A stretch of DNA of 64,000 nucleotides from DATEPR01 sp036491115 (GTDB taxonomy: Bacteria > Actinomycetota > Actinomycetes > Mycobacteriales > Pseudonocardiaceae): assembly GCA_036491115.1 (NCBI GenBank), contig DASXCQ010000097.1, positions 124,001 through 188,000 on the forward strand. The letters run 5' to 3'. This document shows, in pieces, positions 1-8,893 of this stretch (the first letter of the stretch is position 1; each line of letters starts with the position of its first letter). A model generated the notes under the pieces. That model did not search any database, was not told the origin of the DNA, and saw only the letters and a program-made list of their open reading frames with translations. Position numbers and translations under genes: made by a program.

Positions 1-600
1 GCGCAGCTCGTGACCGGCGTCGGCGACGAACCGACGCTGCAACGCCAGGGCCGCGGCGAGCGGCCGGACGGCGCGCCGGGCCAGCAACACGCCGGCGGCG
101 GCCGACAACGTCAGGCCGACCAGACCGGCGGCCAGGAACGCCTCCAGCAGCTGGCGCCGGGCGGCCAGGTCCGCCCGCAGGTCCAGCACGGCCTGGACGA
201 CACCGCCGTCGGACAGCGGCTGGGTGCTCACCCGGTACTCGCCTCCCCCCGCGGTGACCACGGCGGTGTGGCCGGTCCGCCGGGCGGTCACCTCGGCGAA
301 CTCCCCATCATCCGGCAGCCCCGCCGGCAGACCACGGGTGACGTCGTCATGGCCGCCGCGCCGGACGACCAGCCACACTCCGGCCGGTGGGTCGTCCACG
401 TCCGCCCGCGCGATGGACCGCGCCAGTAGGGCGTCCTCTGCCTGGTGCTGGCTGTGCAGGTCGACCAGGACGGCGACCGCGGCCAGCCCCACCGCCGCGA
501 TCACCACGGACGCGGCGGTCTGCAGGCCGATCCGCCACGCGGCCCGCGACAGGACCTGGTCGTCGACCGAACGCACCCGGCTCACGGCCGGGTGATCCAT
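1..600 (-). CDS. Sensor histidine kinase, N-terminal part (cut by window edge)
   Basis: Membrane histidine kinase of a two-component system; only the first 200 residues are inside the window. Seen: membrane helix at about residues 25-47, an extracytoplasmic segment of about 100 residues, a second helix at about 154-173, then after only some 15 residues the H-box RRFVADAGHELR with the phospho-accepting His at about 197. There is no room for a full HAMP domain. Start: an ATG at 600 has a GAGGA directly against it; an in-frame GTG at 585 makes a GTGA overlap with the stop of the acetyltransferase gene, so the true start may be 585. Either way it is translationally close to the GNAT and AraC genes upstream. 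Its response regulator is presumably beyond the edge. Confidence 0.85.
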   Translation of the reverse strand, partial: MDHPAVSRVRSVDDQVLSRAAWRIGLQTAASVVIAAVGLAAVAVLVDLHSQHQAEDALLARSIARADVDDPPAGVWLVVRRGGHDDVTRGLPAGLPDDGEFAEVTARRTGHTAVVTAGGGEYRVSTQPLSDGGVVQAVLDLRADLAARRQLLEAFLAAGLVGLTLSAAAGVLLARRAVRPLAAALALQRRFVADAGHELR

Positions 601-1280
601 TCCTCGTACCGGCCGACCGCCACGAAACCCAGCGACTCGTACAGGCCGGTGGCCATGCGCGTCGACTGGAGGCTCGCCGTGCGCCCGCCGGCCCGTTCGG
701 CGTCGGCGAGCAGGTGCCGCAGCAACGTCGTGGCCAGGCCCTGTCGCCGCAACGGGGGCGCTGTCCCGACGGTGTAGACGCCGAGGTCCGTGTCGTGCCG
801 GTAGGTCCAGGCGCCGGTCACGGCCAGCTGGTCTCGGACGAGCACCCAGGCCGCCAGACCCGGCACGGTCTCCGGTGCGCCGAGCTCGGTCACCGGGACC
901 GGTTCGTCGCCGGCCCGTAACGCCGAGGTCAGGGATGTCCGCACGACACCGTCGGTGCTGACCGGGCCGGGAGCCAGCGCGGTTGTCATCACCATGGTTG
1001 TGGTGTCGCGGACCAGCCCGTCCACGGCGGCCACGTCGTCCGGCGTGTCCCACTCCGTCGCCCGGCTGCGCACCCACAACGCCCACGTGTCGACACCGGC
1101 GTCGGCGAACACACCGCCCACCTCGGTGACCACGGTGGGCACGCCGATCGCGTTGTTCAACGGCTCCCACTCCGGGAACACCGCGGCGACCGCCGTGGCC
1201 GAACGGACCAGCCGGGCGCCGCGTGACGTCCGCGCCAGCGCCGCCCAACTGGCTACCAGCGTCGCTTCGCCGGGCAACAT
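582..1280 (-). CDS. GNAT family N-acetyltransferase
   Basis: A 232-residue protein with a C-terminal GNAT fold, predicted to transfer an acetyl group from acetyl-CoA to an unknown amine. The acetyl-CoA loop RRQGLA lies at about residue 178, followed by the typical late motif LYESLGF. The N-terminal 110 residues contain a second, weaker GNAT-like segment. The ATG at 1280 shares a base with the TGA of the AraC gene (TGATG), so the two are coupled; its own stop overlaps the kinase gene. Substrate unknown. Confidence 0.8.
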   Translation of the reverse strand: MLPGEATLVASWAALARTSRGARLVRSATAVAAVFPEWEPLNNAIGVPTVVTEVGGVFADAGVDTWALWVRSRATEWDTPDDVAAVDGLVRDTTTMVMTTALAPGPVSTDGVVRTSLTSALRAGDEPVPVTELGAPETVPGLAAWVLVRDQLAVTGAWTYRHDTDLGVYTVGTAPPLRRQGLATTLLRHLLADAERAGGRTASLQSTRMATGLYESLGFVAVGRYEEWITRP

Positions 1281-2167
1281 CACCCGGTGTGGCCGGCTTC
1301 GGAGGGCGTCATGCCGTAGTGGGCCTTGAACAGGCGGTTGAAATGCGGCACGTCGTGGTGGCCCCAACGCGCTGCCACCCTGGCGATCGATTCGTCGGTG
1401 GCCCGCAGGTCGCGCAGCACCGCCCGCAGCCGCAGCAGCCGGATCAGTTCGGCCACCGAGTGGTCGGCGGTGCCGAACAGGCGGTGCAGCGAACACTCCG
1501 ACATGTGGTGGGCGGCCGCGATCATGGCTGGCGTCAGAGCAGGGTCGGCCAGGTGCTGCCGGATGTACGCCTCGACCTGCAGTCGCACGGCGTCGCCGTC
1601 TTCGGGCCGGGGCTGGCCGGACAGCGCGGCCAGGCCCGCCCTGCCCATCAGCGCGGCCGTCGGATCGGGACCGGCCTGCCGTACCCCCGACGACACCAGC
1701 GAGATGAGCACCGATCCCGGGCCCCGCTCGACCGGCGTCGCCCGGCACAGTGCCGCGTCCACGAACGCGGCCGACGCGACGAGCGCGGCCTTGGGGAACG
1801 CGATCACGTCGCAGCGCCAGTCGCCGTCCAGGGTGATGCTGTAGGGCCGGTCCAGGTCGTAGACGGCCATGGTGCCCGGCGGCAGCAGCACTTCGCGGTC
1901 GGCCTGCCGGATCAGCGCGCGGCCCCGGCGCTGGATGCAGATCTTGAGCATTTCCGCAGGTCGCCGCCGGGTGTGCCGGACCGGGCGGGCCAGCCGCTGC
2001 GGACTGCCAGCGACGCGGAAGGTGGCCAGGCCACCGAGCGTGCCGCCGACCAGCCTGCCGGAGTTCGCCCCGGGCGCGTCGTGCCTTCCGCTGACCGGAC
2101 GCAGCCCGTTGAAGGACGCGGCGAGCGCTTCGTCCCACTCGTCCGCCCACAGCAGGTCGGCCGCCAC
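1280..2167 (-). CDS. AraC family transcriptional regulator
   Basis: A 295-residue regulator: N-terminal cupin-like sensing domain (about 1-180) and a C-terminal AraC double helix-turn-helix (about 195-295) containing MSECSLHRLFG and the recognition stretch FNRLFKAHYGMTPSE. I chose the GTG at 2167 because GGAGG stands about 8 bases before it; longer reading is possible but would run into the divergent gene. It diverges from the decayed aldehyde dehydrogenase at 2221, the usual arrangement for AraC activators of aldehyde or aromatic catabolism, so it may have lost its original target. It heads the AraC-GNAT-kinase operon. Confidence 0.85.
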   Translation of the reverse strand: MAADLLWADEWDEALAASFNGLRPVSGRHDAPGANSGRLVGGTLGGLATFRVAGSPQRLARPVRHTRRRPAEMLKICIQRRGRALIRQADREVLLPPGTMAVYDLDRPYSITLDGDWRCDVIAFPKAALVASAAFVDAALCRATPVERGPGSVLISLVSSGVRQAGPDPTAALMGRAGLAALSGQPRPEDGDAVRLQVEAYIRQHLADPALTPAMIAAAHHMSECSLHRLFGTADHSVAELIRLLRLRAVLRDLRATDESIARVAARWGHHDVPHFNRLFKAHYGMTPSEAGHTG

Positions 2168-2220
2168 CGCTCCACCTCCGCGCCGGCTTCGTCGCCACCT
2201 GGCGGGGCACGACAACTCAC

Positions 2221-2869
2221 GTGACAGGAACAGACAACACCACGTCCGGCGGACCGACAAGTCTGGACGGCGCGGACTGGTCAGGCAATGTCTTCACGGG
2301 ACGGTGGGAGCCGGCCAGGGGTGGCACCTACACGGTCACCGAGCCCGCCACCGGCGGCCAACTCGGCGGGGTCGGCCTGGCCGACCCCGAGGACATCGCA
2401 CGGGCAGGCGAGATCGCGAAAGCCGCCCAGCCGGCGTGGGCCGCCACGACCGGTCCGGAGCGGGCCGCACTGCTGCTCGGTGGCACGGGTGGTCGAAGCC
2501 AACCGGGCCGAGCTGGAGACCTGGCTGGTCCGCGAGGGCGGCGCCGTGGCCGGGAAGGCCGCGTTCGAGGTCGACCTCGTGCTGGGCGAGTTGTGGGAGG
2601 CGGCCGCGCTGCCCACGAACCGCGAGCTGCGCATCGCCGTCGACGTGCCGATCGACCAGCTGCTCGACGAGTACCGAGCCGGCTGCGACCTGCACCGGGA
2701 GCTGGTGGCGTCGCTCGACCTGGACACGGAGTCCCGGGGTGTGCTGAGCTGGCGATCCGAACCGGTGGCCCTGCGGTGGATCCTGTTTCACCTGATCGAG
2801 GAGACGTCCCGGCACAACGGCCACCTGGACATCCTGCGGGAGCTGGCGGACAAGGTGACCGGAACCTGA
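2221..2869 (+). pseudogene. Decayed aldehyde dehydrogenase fused to a DinB/DUF664 remnant
   Basis: From the GTG at 2221 one frame reads a benzaldehyde-dehydrogenase-like N-terminus (TSLDGADWSGNVFTGRW, then ...TTGPERAALL). Near 2480 the aldehyde dehydrogenase similarity jumps to another frame (RVVEANRAELETWLVREGG ... LGELWEAAALPT), meaning a small deletion. At about 2618 the same frame changes, without a stop, into the C-terminal half of a DinB/DUF664 protein (NRELRIAVDVPIDQLLDEY ... ILFHLIEETSRHNGHLDILREL) ending at 2869. So two unrelated genes, one truncated at the 3' end and the other at the 5' end, were joined by deletion. The aldehyde dehydrogenase catalytic Cys and Glu are gone. Not expected to be functional. 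Confidence 0.8.
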
Positions 2870-2930
2870 TGCGGGGAAAAGGTCGGGGAGGCACACCCAC
2901 TCCCTCCACTTTTAACGTATAGCGCACCAG

Positions 2931-2950
2931 GGGGCTTGTGGCAAGACCCG
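2931..2950 (+). promoter_or_regulatory. Rifamycin-associated element (RAE)
   Basis: GGGGCTTGTGGCAAGACCCG, an imperfect inverted repeat matching, as I remember it, the rifamycin-associated element found before rifamycin resistance genes of actinobacteria. It ends 47 bases before the helR start. A -10-like CACAAT lies at 2961-2966, with TTGTGG inside the element as a possible -35 (19-base spacing). Inference: rifamycin-responsive transcription of helR. Confidence 0.8.
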
Positions 2951-2997
2951 GGTCGTGCCGCACAATTGCCGGCCGAGGGAACGGCCGAGGGGTGAAT

Positions 2998-5196
2998 GTG
3001 TCAACTCAGGGGTATGACGAGGAATTGCGGTCCGAGCGACAGTACGTCGCCGGGCTCTACACACGGCTGGACGCCGAGCGCGCCCGGGTGAAGGGGGAGT
3101 ACGAGGCGGCCCTGGGCGGCACCGGCGGCACACCGATGGAACGGGACGTCGAGGTGCGCGCGCGGGCCAGGGAAATGAAGCGGCTGGCCGTGGCGGACGC
3201 GGGGCTGTGTTTCGGTCGGCTGGACACCGTCACCGGCGAGCATTTCCACATCGGCCGGATCGGCCTTTTCGACGAGGAGAAGGAACACGAACCGGTGTTG
3301 CTGGACTGGCGGGCGCCCGCCGCGCGCCCGTTCTACGTCGCCACCGCGGCGACACCGGAGAACATGCGCCGGCGCCGCCAGTTCCACACCCGAGGGCGCA
3401 CGGTGGTCGACTTCACCGACGAGGTGCTCGGCAGGCCCGGCGGTGGTGAGCGGGGGGACGCAGCCCTGCTCGCGACGGTCAACGCGCCGCGCGGTGCGGG
3501 CATGCGCGACATCGTGGCCACGATCCAGGCCGAGCAGGACGAGATCATCCGACTCGACCATCCCGGTGTGCTGGTGATCGAGGGTGGCCCCGGTACCGGG
3601 AAGACCGTGGTGGCGCTGCACCGCGTCGCCTACCTGCTCTACACGCAGCGGGAGCGGATGGAACGCCACGGTGTGCTGGTGGTCGGGCCCAATCCTGCGT
3701 TCCTGAACCACATCAGCCGGGTGCTGCCGTCGCTGGGTGAGTCCGACGTGGTGTTCATGACCACCGGTGACTTCGTGCCAGGGCTGCGCGTGACGGCCGA
3801 GGACACGCCGGACGCCGCGCGGCTCAAGGGATCGTTGACGTTCCTGGACGTGCTCAGGGCTGCGGTCGCCGACCGGCAGCGGCTGCCCGACCGTCCGCTG
3901 CCGATCACGCTGGGCGGCGTCACGGTGCGGATCGACGCCGAGACCGCGGAGTGGGCGACCGACGAGGCCCGCGCGAGCGGGCTGCCGCACAACGAGGCCC
4001 GCGCGACCTTCGCCGAGATCGTCACCTACGTGCTCACCGAACGGGCGATCGGCCGGATCGGTCGCGGCTGGCTGACCAGGTCGGACCGTGACGGGTGGGA
4101 GAACCTGCGGAAGGAGCTGGTCAAGGAGCTGGCGGCGGACGACGCGTTCACCGCGGCGCTGGACGAGCTCTGGCCGATCCTGACGCCGGAGACGCTGCTG
4201 GCACCACTGTTCTCCTCGGCGGAGCTGCTGCGGGCGGCGGGCGCCGACCCGGCGCTGTGGCGGGCCGACGGCGCCGCGTGGACGGTGTCGGACGTGCCGC
4301 TGCTGGACGAACTGGTCGACCTGCTGGGCCGGGACAAGGCGGCGGACCAGGCCGCCGAGCAGGCCGCGCAGCGGGAACGGCAGGCGGAGGCCGAGTACGC
4401 GGCAGGTGCGCTGGACATCCTCGTGGACCGCAAGGACTCGATGGACGACGACGATCACCTGTTCGCCAGCGATCTGCTCTACGCGGAAGACCTGGCGGGC
4501 CGCTTCGTCGAACAGGACACCCGCGACCTGGTCGAGCGCGCCACGGCCGACCGCGACTGGACCTACCGGCACGTCGTGGTCGATGAGGCCCAGGAACTGT
4601 CCGAAATGGACTGGCGGGTACTGATGCGGCGCTGTCCCGGCCGATCGTTCACCGTGGTGGGCGATCTCGCCCAGCGCAGGTCGGTGGCCGGAGCGACGTC
4701 GTGGGACACCATGCTGGAGCCGTATGTGCCCGGCCGCTGGGTCTACCGGTCGCTGACGGTGAACTACCGCACCCCGGCGGAGATCATGGCGGTCGCCGCC
4801 GCGCTGCTCGCCGAGTTCGCACCCGGCGTGCAGCCACCGGAGTCGGTGCGGGCGTGCGGTGTCCAGCCGTGGTCCAGGCAGGTCACCGACGATGGGCTGC
4901 CGGCCGCCATCGAGGCGTTCGTGCGGGACGAGGCCGGTCGCGAGGGCACCAGCGTGGTGATCGGACCGCCGGGTGTGCCCGGCGCGGTGGTGGCGTCGGA
5001 GACGAAGGGGTTGGAGTTCGACGCCGTGCTGGTGGTGGAACCGGAACGGATCCTCGCCGAGGGTCCGCGCGGCGCGGCCGAACTCTACGTCGCCCTCACC
5101 CGCGCCACCCAACGCCTCGGCGTCCTGCACCAGGGCCCGCTGCCGAGGGCGCTGACCGGGCTCACCGAAATCGGGACACCGGCGGCGATCGGTTAG
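2998..5196 (+). CDS. helR: HelR-type RNA polymerase recycling motor ATPase
   Basis: A 732-residue UvrD/Rep-like ATPase of the HelD family, which binds core RNA polymerase and frees stalled complexes; members behind a RAE (HelR) protect RNA polymerase from rifamycins. Seen: N-terminal coiled-coil arm (LRSERQYVAGLYTRLDAER), Walker A GGPGTGKT at about 196-203, DEAQE-type Walker B in HVVVDEAQELSEMDW (about 523-537), motif VVGDLAQRR, and the C-terminal helicase motifs ETKGLEFDAV and YVALTRATQRLG. The GTG at 2998 was chosen because GAGGGG lies 5 bases upstream and earlier in-frame starts fall inside the RAE. Cytoplasmic. It converges on the 5239 gene without an obvious terminator. Confidence 0.92.
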   Translation: MSTQGYDEELRSERQYVAGLYTRLDAERARVKGEYEAALGGTGGTPMERDVEVRARAREMKRLAVADAGLCFGRLDTVTGEHFHIGRIGLFDEEKEHEPVLLDWRAPAARPFYVATAATPENMRRRRQFHTRGRTVVDFTDEVLGRPGGGERGDAALLATVNAPRGAGMRDIVATIQAEQDEIIRLDHPGVLVIEGGPGTGKTVVALHRVAYLLYTQRERMERHGVLVVGPNPAFLNHISRVLPSLGESDVVFMTTGDFVPGLRVTAEDTPDAARLKGSLTFLDVLRAAVADRQRLPDRPLPITLGGVTVRIDAETAEWATDEARASGLPHNEARATFAEIVTYVLTERAIGRIGRGWLTRSDRDGWENLRKELVKELAADDAFTAALDELWPILTPETLLAPLFSSAELLRAAGADPALWRADGAAWTVSDVPLLDELVDLLGRDKAADQAAEQAAQRERQAEAEYAAGALDILVDRKDSMDDDDHLFASDLLYAEDLAGRFVEQDTRDLVERATADRDWTYRHVVVDEAQELSEMDWRVLMRRCPGRSFTVVGDLAQRRSVAGATSWDTMLEPYVPGRWVYRSLTVNYRTPAEIMAVAAALLAEFAPGVQPPESVRACGVQPWSRQVTDDGLPAAIEAFVRDEAGREGTSVVIGPPGVPGAVVASETKGLEFDAVLVVEPERILAEGPRGAAELYVALTRATQRLGVLHQGPLPRALTGLTEIGTPAAIG

Positions 5197-5238
5197 GCAG
5201 GTCCGGCACGTCCGGGTGAGGGAAGGGGTTCCATCCAC

Positions 5239-6168
5239 CTAGCCGAACCTGTCGCGCAGCAGTGGCAGCAGTTGGTCGGCGAACCGCCGCCACTGCTCGT
5301 CGATGGTCAGGGCGCCCAGGCGCAACACCAGGTGCTGGGCGCCCGCCTCGACGTAACAGGCCAGCCAGTCCGCGATCTCCCTGGCCGTGCCCGCGTGGAA
5401 AGCCTGGATCGAGGCCATCTCGGTGAGCGAGCGGCGGTAGTAGGCGCGGGTGTACTCGTCCAGCCTCTCCTCCGCCCGGTCGGTGTCCGGGTCGAGGTAG
5501 ACGGTGGCGTACAGGCCCGCGGTGCGCCGCCGGGCCCGGATCTGCCGCCAGGCCGCGGCATAGGCGTCCGGGTCGGGCAGGAACGGGAGCCAGCCGTCGT
5601 AGCTGATGGCGACCCGTTCCAGCACTTTCGGCCCGTCGCCGCCGGCCAGCCACAGCGGCGGACCACCCTGGCGGGCCGGCGGCACGAGATCGGTGGTCGG
5701 CAGTGTCCAATAGCGACCGTGGAACTCAGCCCCCGACGTCCAGGTGTTCCGCCAGATCCGGACGGTCTCGTCCAGTCGGGAGGCCCGGTGATGGGCCGGC
5801 ACGCCGGCCGCCGCGAACTCGTCCTCGGTTTCCGGCAGGGGAAAGCCGGAGCCGAGCGCGACAGTCAGCCGGCCGCCGGTGATCTGGTCCAGCGTGGCGA
5901 CCGCGTGTGCGCCGACGAGTGGCGACCGCAGGGTCGCGGTCAGCGCCGCCGTGCCCAGCGTGATCCGCTCGGTGGTGGCGGCGATCGCGGCCAGCAGGGT
6001 GAGTGGTTCCGGCCGGGGCCGCGCGGTCAGCGAGTCGCCCACCCACAGGGAGTCCAGGCCGGTCTGCTCGGCCGCGCGGGCCAGGGCGAGCAGGCCGGCC
6101 GGGTCGTACTCGTGGGTGACCGTGCGTTCCCTGGTGGGCAACAGCAACCCGACCCGCACCCGGGTCAT
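5239..6168 (-). CDS. LLM class (F420-dependent) oxidoreductase
   Basis: A 309-residue luciferase-like TIM-barrel oxidoreductase, probably using reduced F420 or FMN. Signature parts: GLDSLWVGDSL, LGTAALTATLRSPLVGAHAVATLDQITGGRLTVALGSGFP and the late GGDGPKVLERVAISYDGWLP. Length is normal for the family. It is the last gene of an MFS-P450-LLM operon, starting 10 bases after the P450 stop. Substrate unknown; the pairing with a P450 and a pump suggests modification and export of one small molecule. The start at 6168 lacks a clear ribosome site, so coupling to the P450 gene is likely. Confidence 0.88.
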   Translation of the reverse strand: MTRVRVGLLLPTRERTVTHEYDPAGLLALARAAEQTGLDSLWVGDSLTARPRPEPLTLLAAIAATTERITLGTAALTATLRSPLVGAHAVATLDQITGGRLTVALGSGFPLPETEDEFAAAGVPAHHRASRLDETVRIWRNTWTSGAEFHGRYWTLPTTDLVPPARQGGPPLWLAGGDGPKVLERVAISYDGWLPFLPDPDAYAAAWRQIRARRRTAGLYATVYLDPDTDRAEERLDEYTRAYYRRSLTEMASIQAFHAGTAREIADWLACYVEAGAQHLVLRLGALTIDEQWRRFADQLLPLLRDRFG

Positions 6169-6178
6169 CGGGCCGTGC

Positions 6179-7375
6179 CTACCACGTCACAGGGACCGTA
6201 CGGACGCCGTACGCGTTGTAGCCCTGCCGCCAGTCCAGGCCGGCCACCGGTTCGGCGAGGCGCAGTTCGGGCAGCCGGGCGGCCAGCCGCTCGAACACGG
6301 CGCGCAGTTCCATGCGGGCCAGCGCATGGCCGACGCAGTGGTGGATGCCGTGGCCGAAACCGATGTGCGGGTTGGGCTTGCGGCTGATGTCGAACCGTTC
6401 CGGCTCGTCGAAGACCCGAGGATCCCGGTTGGCCGCCGGCAACATGACCACGACGGCGTCACCTTGGCGAATAGGGGTGCCGCCGACCTCGCAGTCGCGG
6501 GTGGCGACCCTCGGCCGGCCGAGGTGCACGATCGCCTGGTGGCGCAACACCTCCTCGACGGCACCGGTCAGCGCCGAGCCGTCGGTGGCCAGTCGGGCGA
6601 ACTGTTCCGGTTGCTTCAGCAGCATGATCTCGCCGAGGCCGAGCGTGGCGGCGGTGTTGTCGTGTCCGGCGATCATCAGCAGGATGGACAGCGAGATCAG
6701 CTCGTCGTGGCGGAGTGACCCGTTGGTGTCCCGCTCGCCGACCAGTTCGCTGACCAGGTCGTCACCGGGATCGCGGCGCTTGGCCGCGACGACGTCCTCC
6801 ATGTACTCGCGGAAGTCCGCCATCGTGCGCCGGAAGTTGTCCTCCGTCTGCTCGCCGAAGTTGGTGGCCACGTCCACCCAGCGGTGGAACAGGGCGTGGT
6901 CGTCGTACGGCACACCGAGAATCTCGCAGATGACCCGCAGCGGCACCGACTCGTTCACGGCGGCGACCAGGTCGGCGGGCGGTCCTACGGAGATCATGTC
7001 GTCGAGCAGGTCGTCGGTGATCCGCCGGGCCCTCGGCGCCAGTTCGGTCATCCGTTTCCCGGAGAACCGGCCGGCGATCAGGCCGCGCAGCCGCGTGTGG
7101 TCCGGCGGATCCAGGAACAGGATCGACTCCACCACCACGTCGTTGAACGTGCGCTTCGGTTTGCCCTCCTGCCGCCGGTCCGAGCTGAACAGGTCCGGTT
7201 CGGCCAGCACCGCCTTGGCCTCGGCGTGCCGGGTGACCAGCCACGCTTCCTGCCCGTTCGGCATCATCACGCGGGACACGGGTTCCGTCTCGCGCAACCG
7301 GGTGTAGTCGACCGGAAGACCCAGCGGGTCCTCGCGCGGCGCGGGAACCCGCACCTGGGCAGCGGAAACACTCAT
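6179..7375 (-). CDS. Cytochrome P450
   Basis: A 398-residue bacterial class I P450 (CYP105/107-like length). Seen: LDPPDHTRLRGLIAGRF, I-helix oxygen motif AGHDNT where AGHETT is usual, EEVLRH for the K-helix ExxR, and heme loop FGHGIHHCVGHALARME with the axial Cys at residue 347. It hydroxylates an unknown substrate with electrons from a ferredoxin encoded elsewhere. The ATG at 7375 was preferred over a longer reading because GGAAGGAG lies about 9 bases before it. It sits 22 bases behind the MFS gene. Confidence 0.93.
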   Translation of the reverse strand: MSVSAAQVRVPAPREDPLGLPVDYTRLRETEPVSRVMMPNGQEAWLVTRHAEAKAVLAEPDLFSSDRRQEGKPKRTFNDVVVESILFLDPPDHTRLRGLIAGRFSGKRMTELAPRARRITDDLLDDMISVGPPADLVAAVNESVPLRVICEILGVPYDDHALFHRWVDVATNFGEQTEDNFRRTMADFREYMEDVVAAKRRDPGDDLVSELVGERDTNGSLRHDELISLSILLMIAGHDNTAATLGLGEIMLLKQPEQFARLATDGSALTGAVEEVLRHQAIVHLGRPRVATRDCEVGGTPIRQGDAVVVMLPAANRDPRVFDEPERFDISRKPNPHIGFGHGIHHCVGHALARMELRAVFERLAARLPELRLAEPVAGLDWRQGYNAYGVRTVPVTW

Positions 7376-7397
7376 CGGGATCACACTCCTTCCCTCG

Positions 7398-8828
7398 TCA
7401 GCTGGCAGCCCTGGCGGGTGACCGCAGGGCGACGAAGACGGCGACGGCCCCCAGCACGGCGCCTGTCGACGCAACGGCGAACGTGATGTGCATGCCACCG
7501 ATCAGACCGTCGACGGCGACGAACAACCCGGCCAGTGCCACGCCGAGCGCGGCGCCGATCTGCCGGAACGTGTTGACCGTGCCCGACGTGGTGCCGGTGA
7601 GTTCCGGTGGCACGGCGACCAGCGCGGCGGACACCGCGACGACACCGGCCGACGGCGAGATACCCAGGCCGAGCAACACCAGTGCCCACGCGTAGGTGGC
7701 GAACGACGTGTGCTGGCCGACCAGCACCAGACCGGCGAGTCCGATCGCGACCGACACCGCGCCCGCGATCATCGTGGTGCGCGTGCCGATCCGGGCGGCC
7801 AGCGGCGGCGAGCCGAGCGCGGACACGGCGATCGCGGCCGTCAGCGCCAGGAAACGCATCCCGGTCGCGATCGGCGGCAGATGTTCCTCCTGCTGGAAGT
7901 AGAAGGTGAGCAGGAACAGCGCGGCGAACATGCCGAACAGGCCGAGGAAGTTGACCACGCAGGCGGCGACCACCGCCGGCACCCGCAGCACCGCGGCGGG
8001 CAGCATCGGGTGCGCGGTCCGCCGCTCCCACAGGCCGAACCCGGTCAGCGCGACGGCGGCCACGACGAACGCGGTCACGATGGCGACCGAACTCCAGCCC
8101 TGGGCGTTGCCCTCGATGAGACCGTAGGTGAGGCCGGCAGCTCCCAGGACGAACAGCGCCTGGCCCACCGGATCGAGCCGCCTGCCCTGGGGTGGCCGGG
8201 TGGCCGGCAGGAGCCTGGCCAGGCCGACGGTGGCCGCCAGCCCGAGCGGCACGTTGAGCCAGAAGATGCTGGACCAGCCGAACGGCCCGACCAGCAGGCC
8301 GCCGACCACCGGGCCGGCGGCGAACGCCAGCCCACCGACGCCGCCCCACACGCTGATGGCGCGGGCCCGTGCCTTCGGCTCCGGGTAGATGTCGCCGGTG
8401 AGTGCCAGGTTGACCGGTACCACCACGGCCGCGAACACGCCCTGGGCGGCACGGAACACGATCAGCTCGCCCGCCGAACTCGCGAGCGCACAACCTACAG
8501 ACGCGGCAACGAAACCGACCATGCCGATCAGGAACACCCGTTTGCGGCCCACGATGTCGCCGAGCGATCCCGCGGTGAGCAGGAGACACGCGAACGCGAG
8601 CACGTAGGAGTCCAGGATCCACTGCGAACCGGTGACGTCGGCGTGCAGCGCGGCCCGTGCCGTCGGCAGCACCACCGGCACGATCGTCGTGTCCAGGTAG
8701 ACGATGAACATGGACAGGCACAGCAACGCCAGGGTGCCGGCCGCACGTCCGCTGCCGACCCGCTCCGCGCGTTCGGGCGCCTCGGACACGCGGGTCATGT
8801 CGGCGGCTCGGGTGTCATGGATGCCCAT
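7398..8828 (-). CDS. MFS transporter, 14-helix DHA2 drug efflux type
   Basis: A 476-residue drug:H+ antiporter-like inner-membrane protein. Motif A-like GSLGDIVGRKRVF follows helix 2; motif C-like WGGVGGLAFAAGPVVGGLL lies in helix 5; total hydrophobic segments fit 14 helices. N-terminal 30 residues are polar. Starts possible at GTG 8837, ATG 8828 or ATG 8798; none has a ribosome site, and 8828 is a compromise. First gene of the pump-P450-LLM operon and divergent from the ArsR-type regulator, with the palindrome at 8847-8876 lying directly upstream, so repression by that regulator is likely. Confidence 0.88.
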   Translation of the reverse strand: MGIHDTRAADMTRVSEAPERAERVGSGRAAGTLALLCLSMFIVYLDTTIVPVVLPTARAALHADVTGSQWILDSYVLAFACLLLTAGSLGDIVGRKRVFLIGMVGFVAASVGCALASSAGELIVFRAAQGVFAAVVVPVNLALTGDIYPEPKARARAISVWGGVGGLAFAAGPVVGGLLVGPFGWSSIFWLNVPLGLAATVGLARLLPATRPPQGRRLDPVGQALFVLGAAGLTYGLIEGNAQGWSSVAIVTAFVVAAVALTGFGLWERRTAHPMLPAAVLRVPAVVAACVVNFLGLFGMFAALFLLTFYFQQEEHLPPIATGMRFLALTAAIAVSALGSPPLAARIGTRTTMIAGAVSVAIGLAGLVLVGQHTSFATYAWALVLLGLGISPSAGVVAVSAALVAVPPELTGTTSGTVNTFRQIGAALGVALAGLFVAVDGLIGGMHITFAVASTGAVLGAVAVFVALRSPARAAS

Positions 8829-8846
8829 GGCCGCCACGGTAGGTCG

Positions 8847-8876
8847 GGGACAGTTCGACAGCCGTCGAAGTGTCCC
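8847..8876. promoter_or_regulatory. 30-bp near-perfect palindrome, candidate operator
   Basis: Outer arms GGGACA/TGTCCC and inner arms TTCGAC/GTCGAA around AGCC; 26 of 30 positions are symmetric. It lies between the MFS start (8828) and the -10 TAGCGT (8882-8887) of the leaderless regulator gene at 8894, so it can control both directions. The likely binder is that regulator. Confidence 0.7.
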
Positions 8877-8893
8877 GGGCGTAGCGTCGGGTC

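Noticed and set aside
2938..2997. Earlier start for helR
   Set aside because: It would lie inside the rifamycin-associated element; the GTG at 2998 has a proper ribosome site.
3001..5238. 745-codon open frame on the minus strand opposite helR
   Set aside because: It mirrors the helR codons; its product is rich in His/Arg/Gln without any family motif. A shadow of GC-rich third positions.
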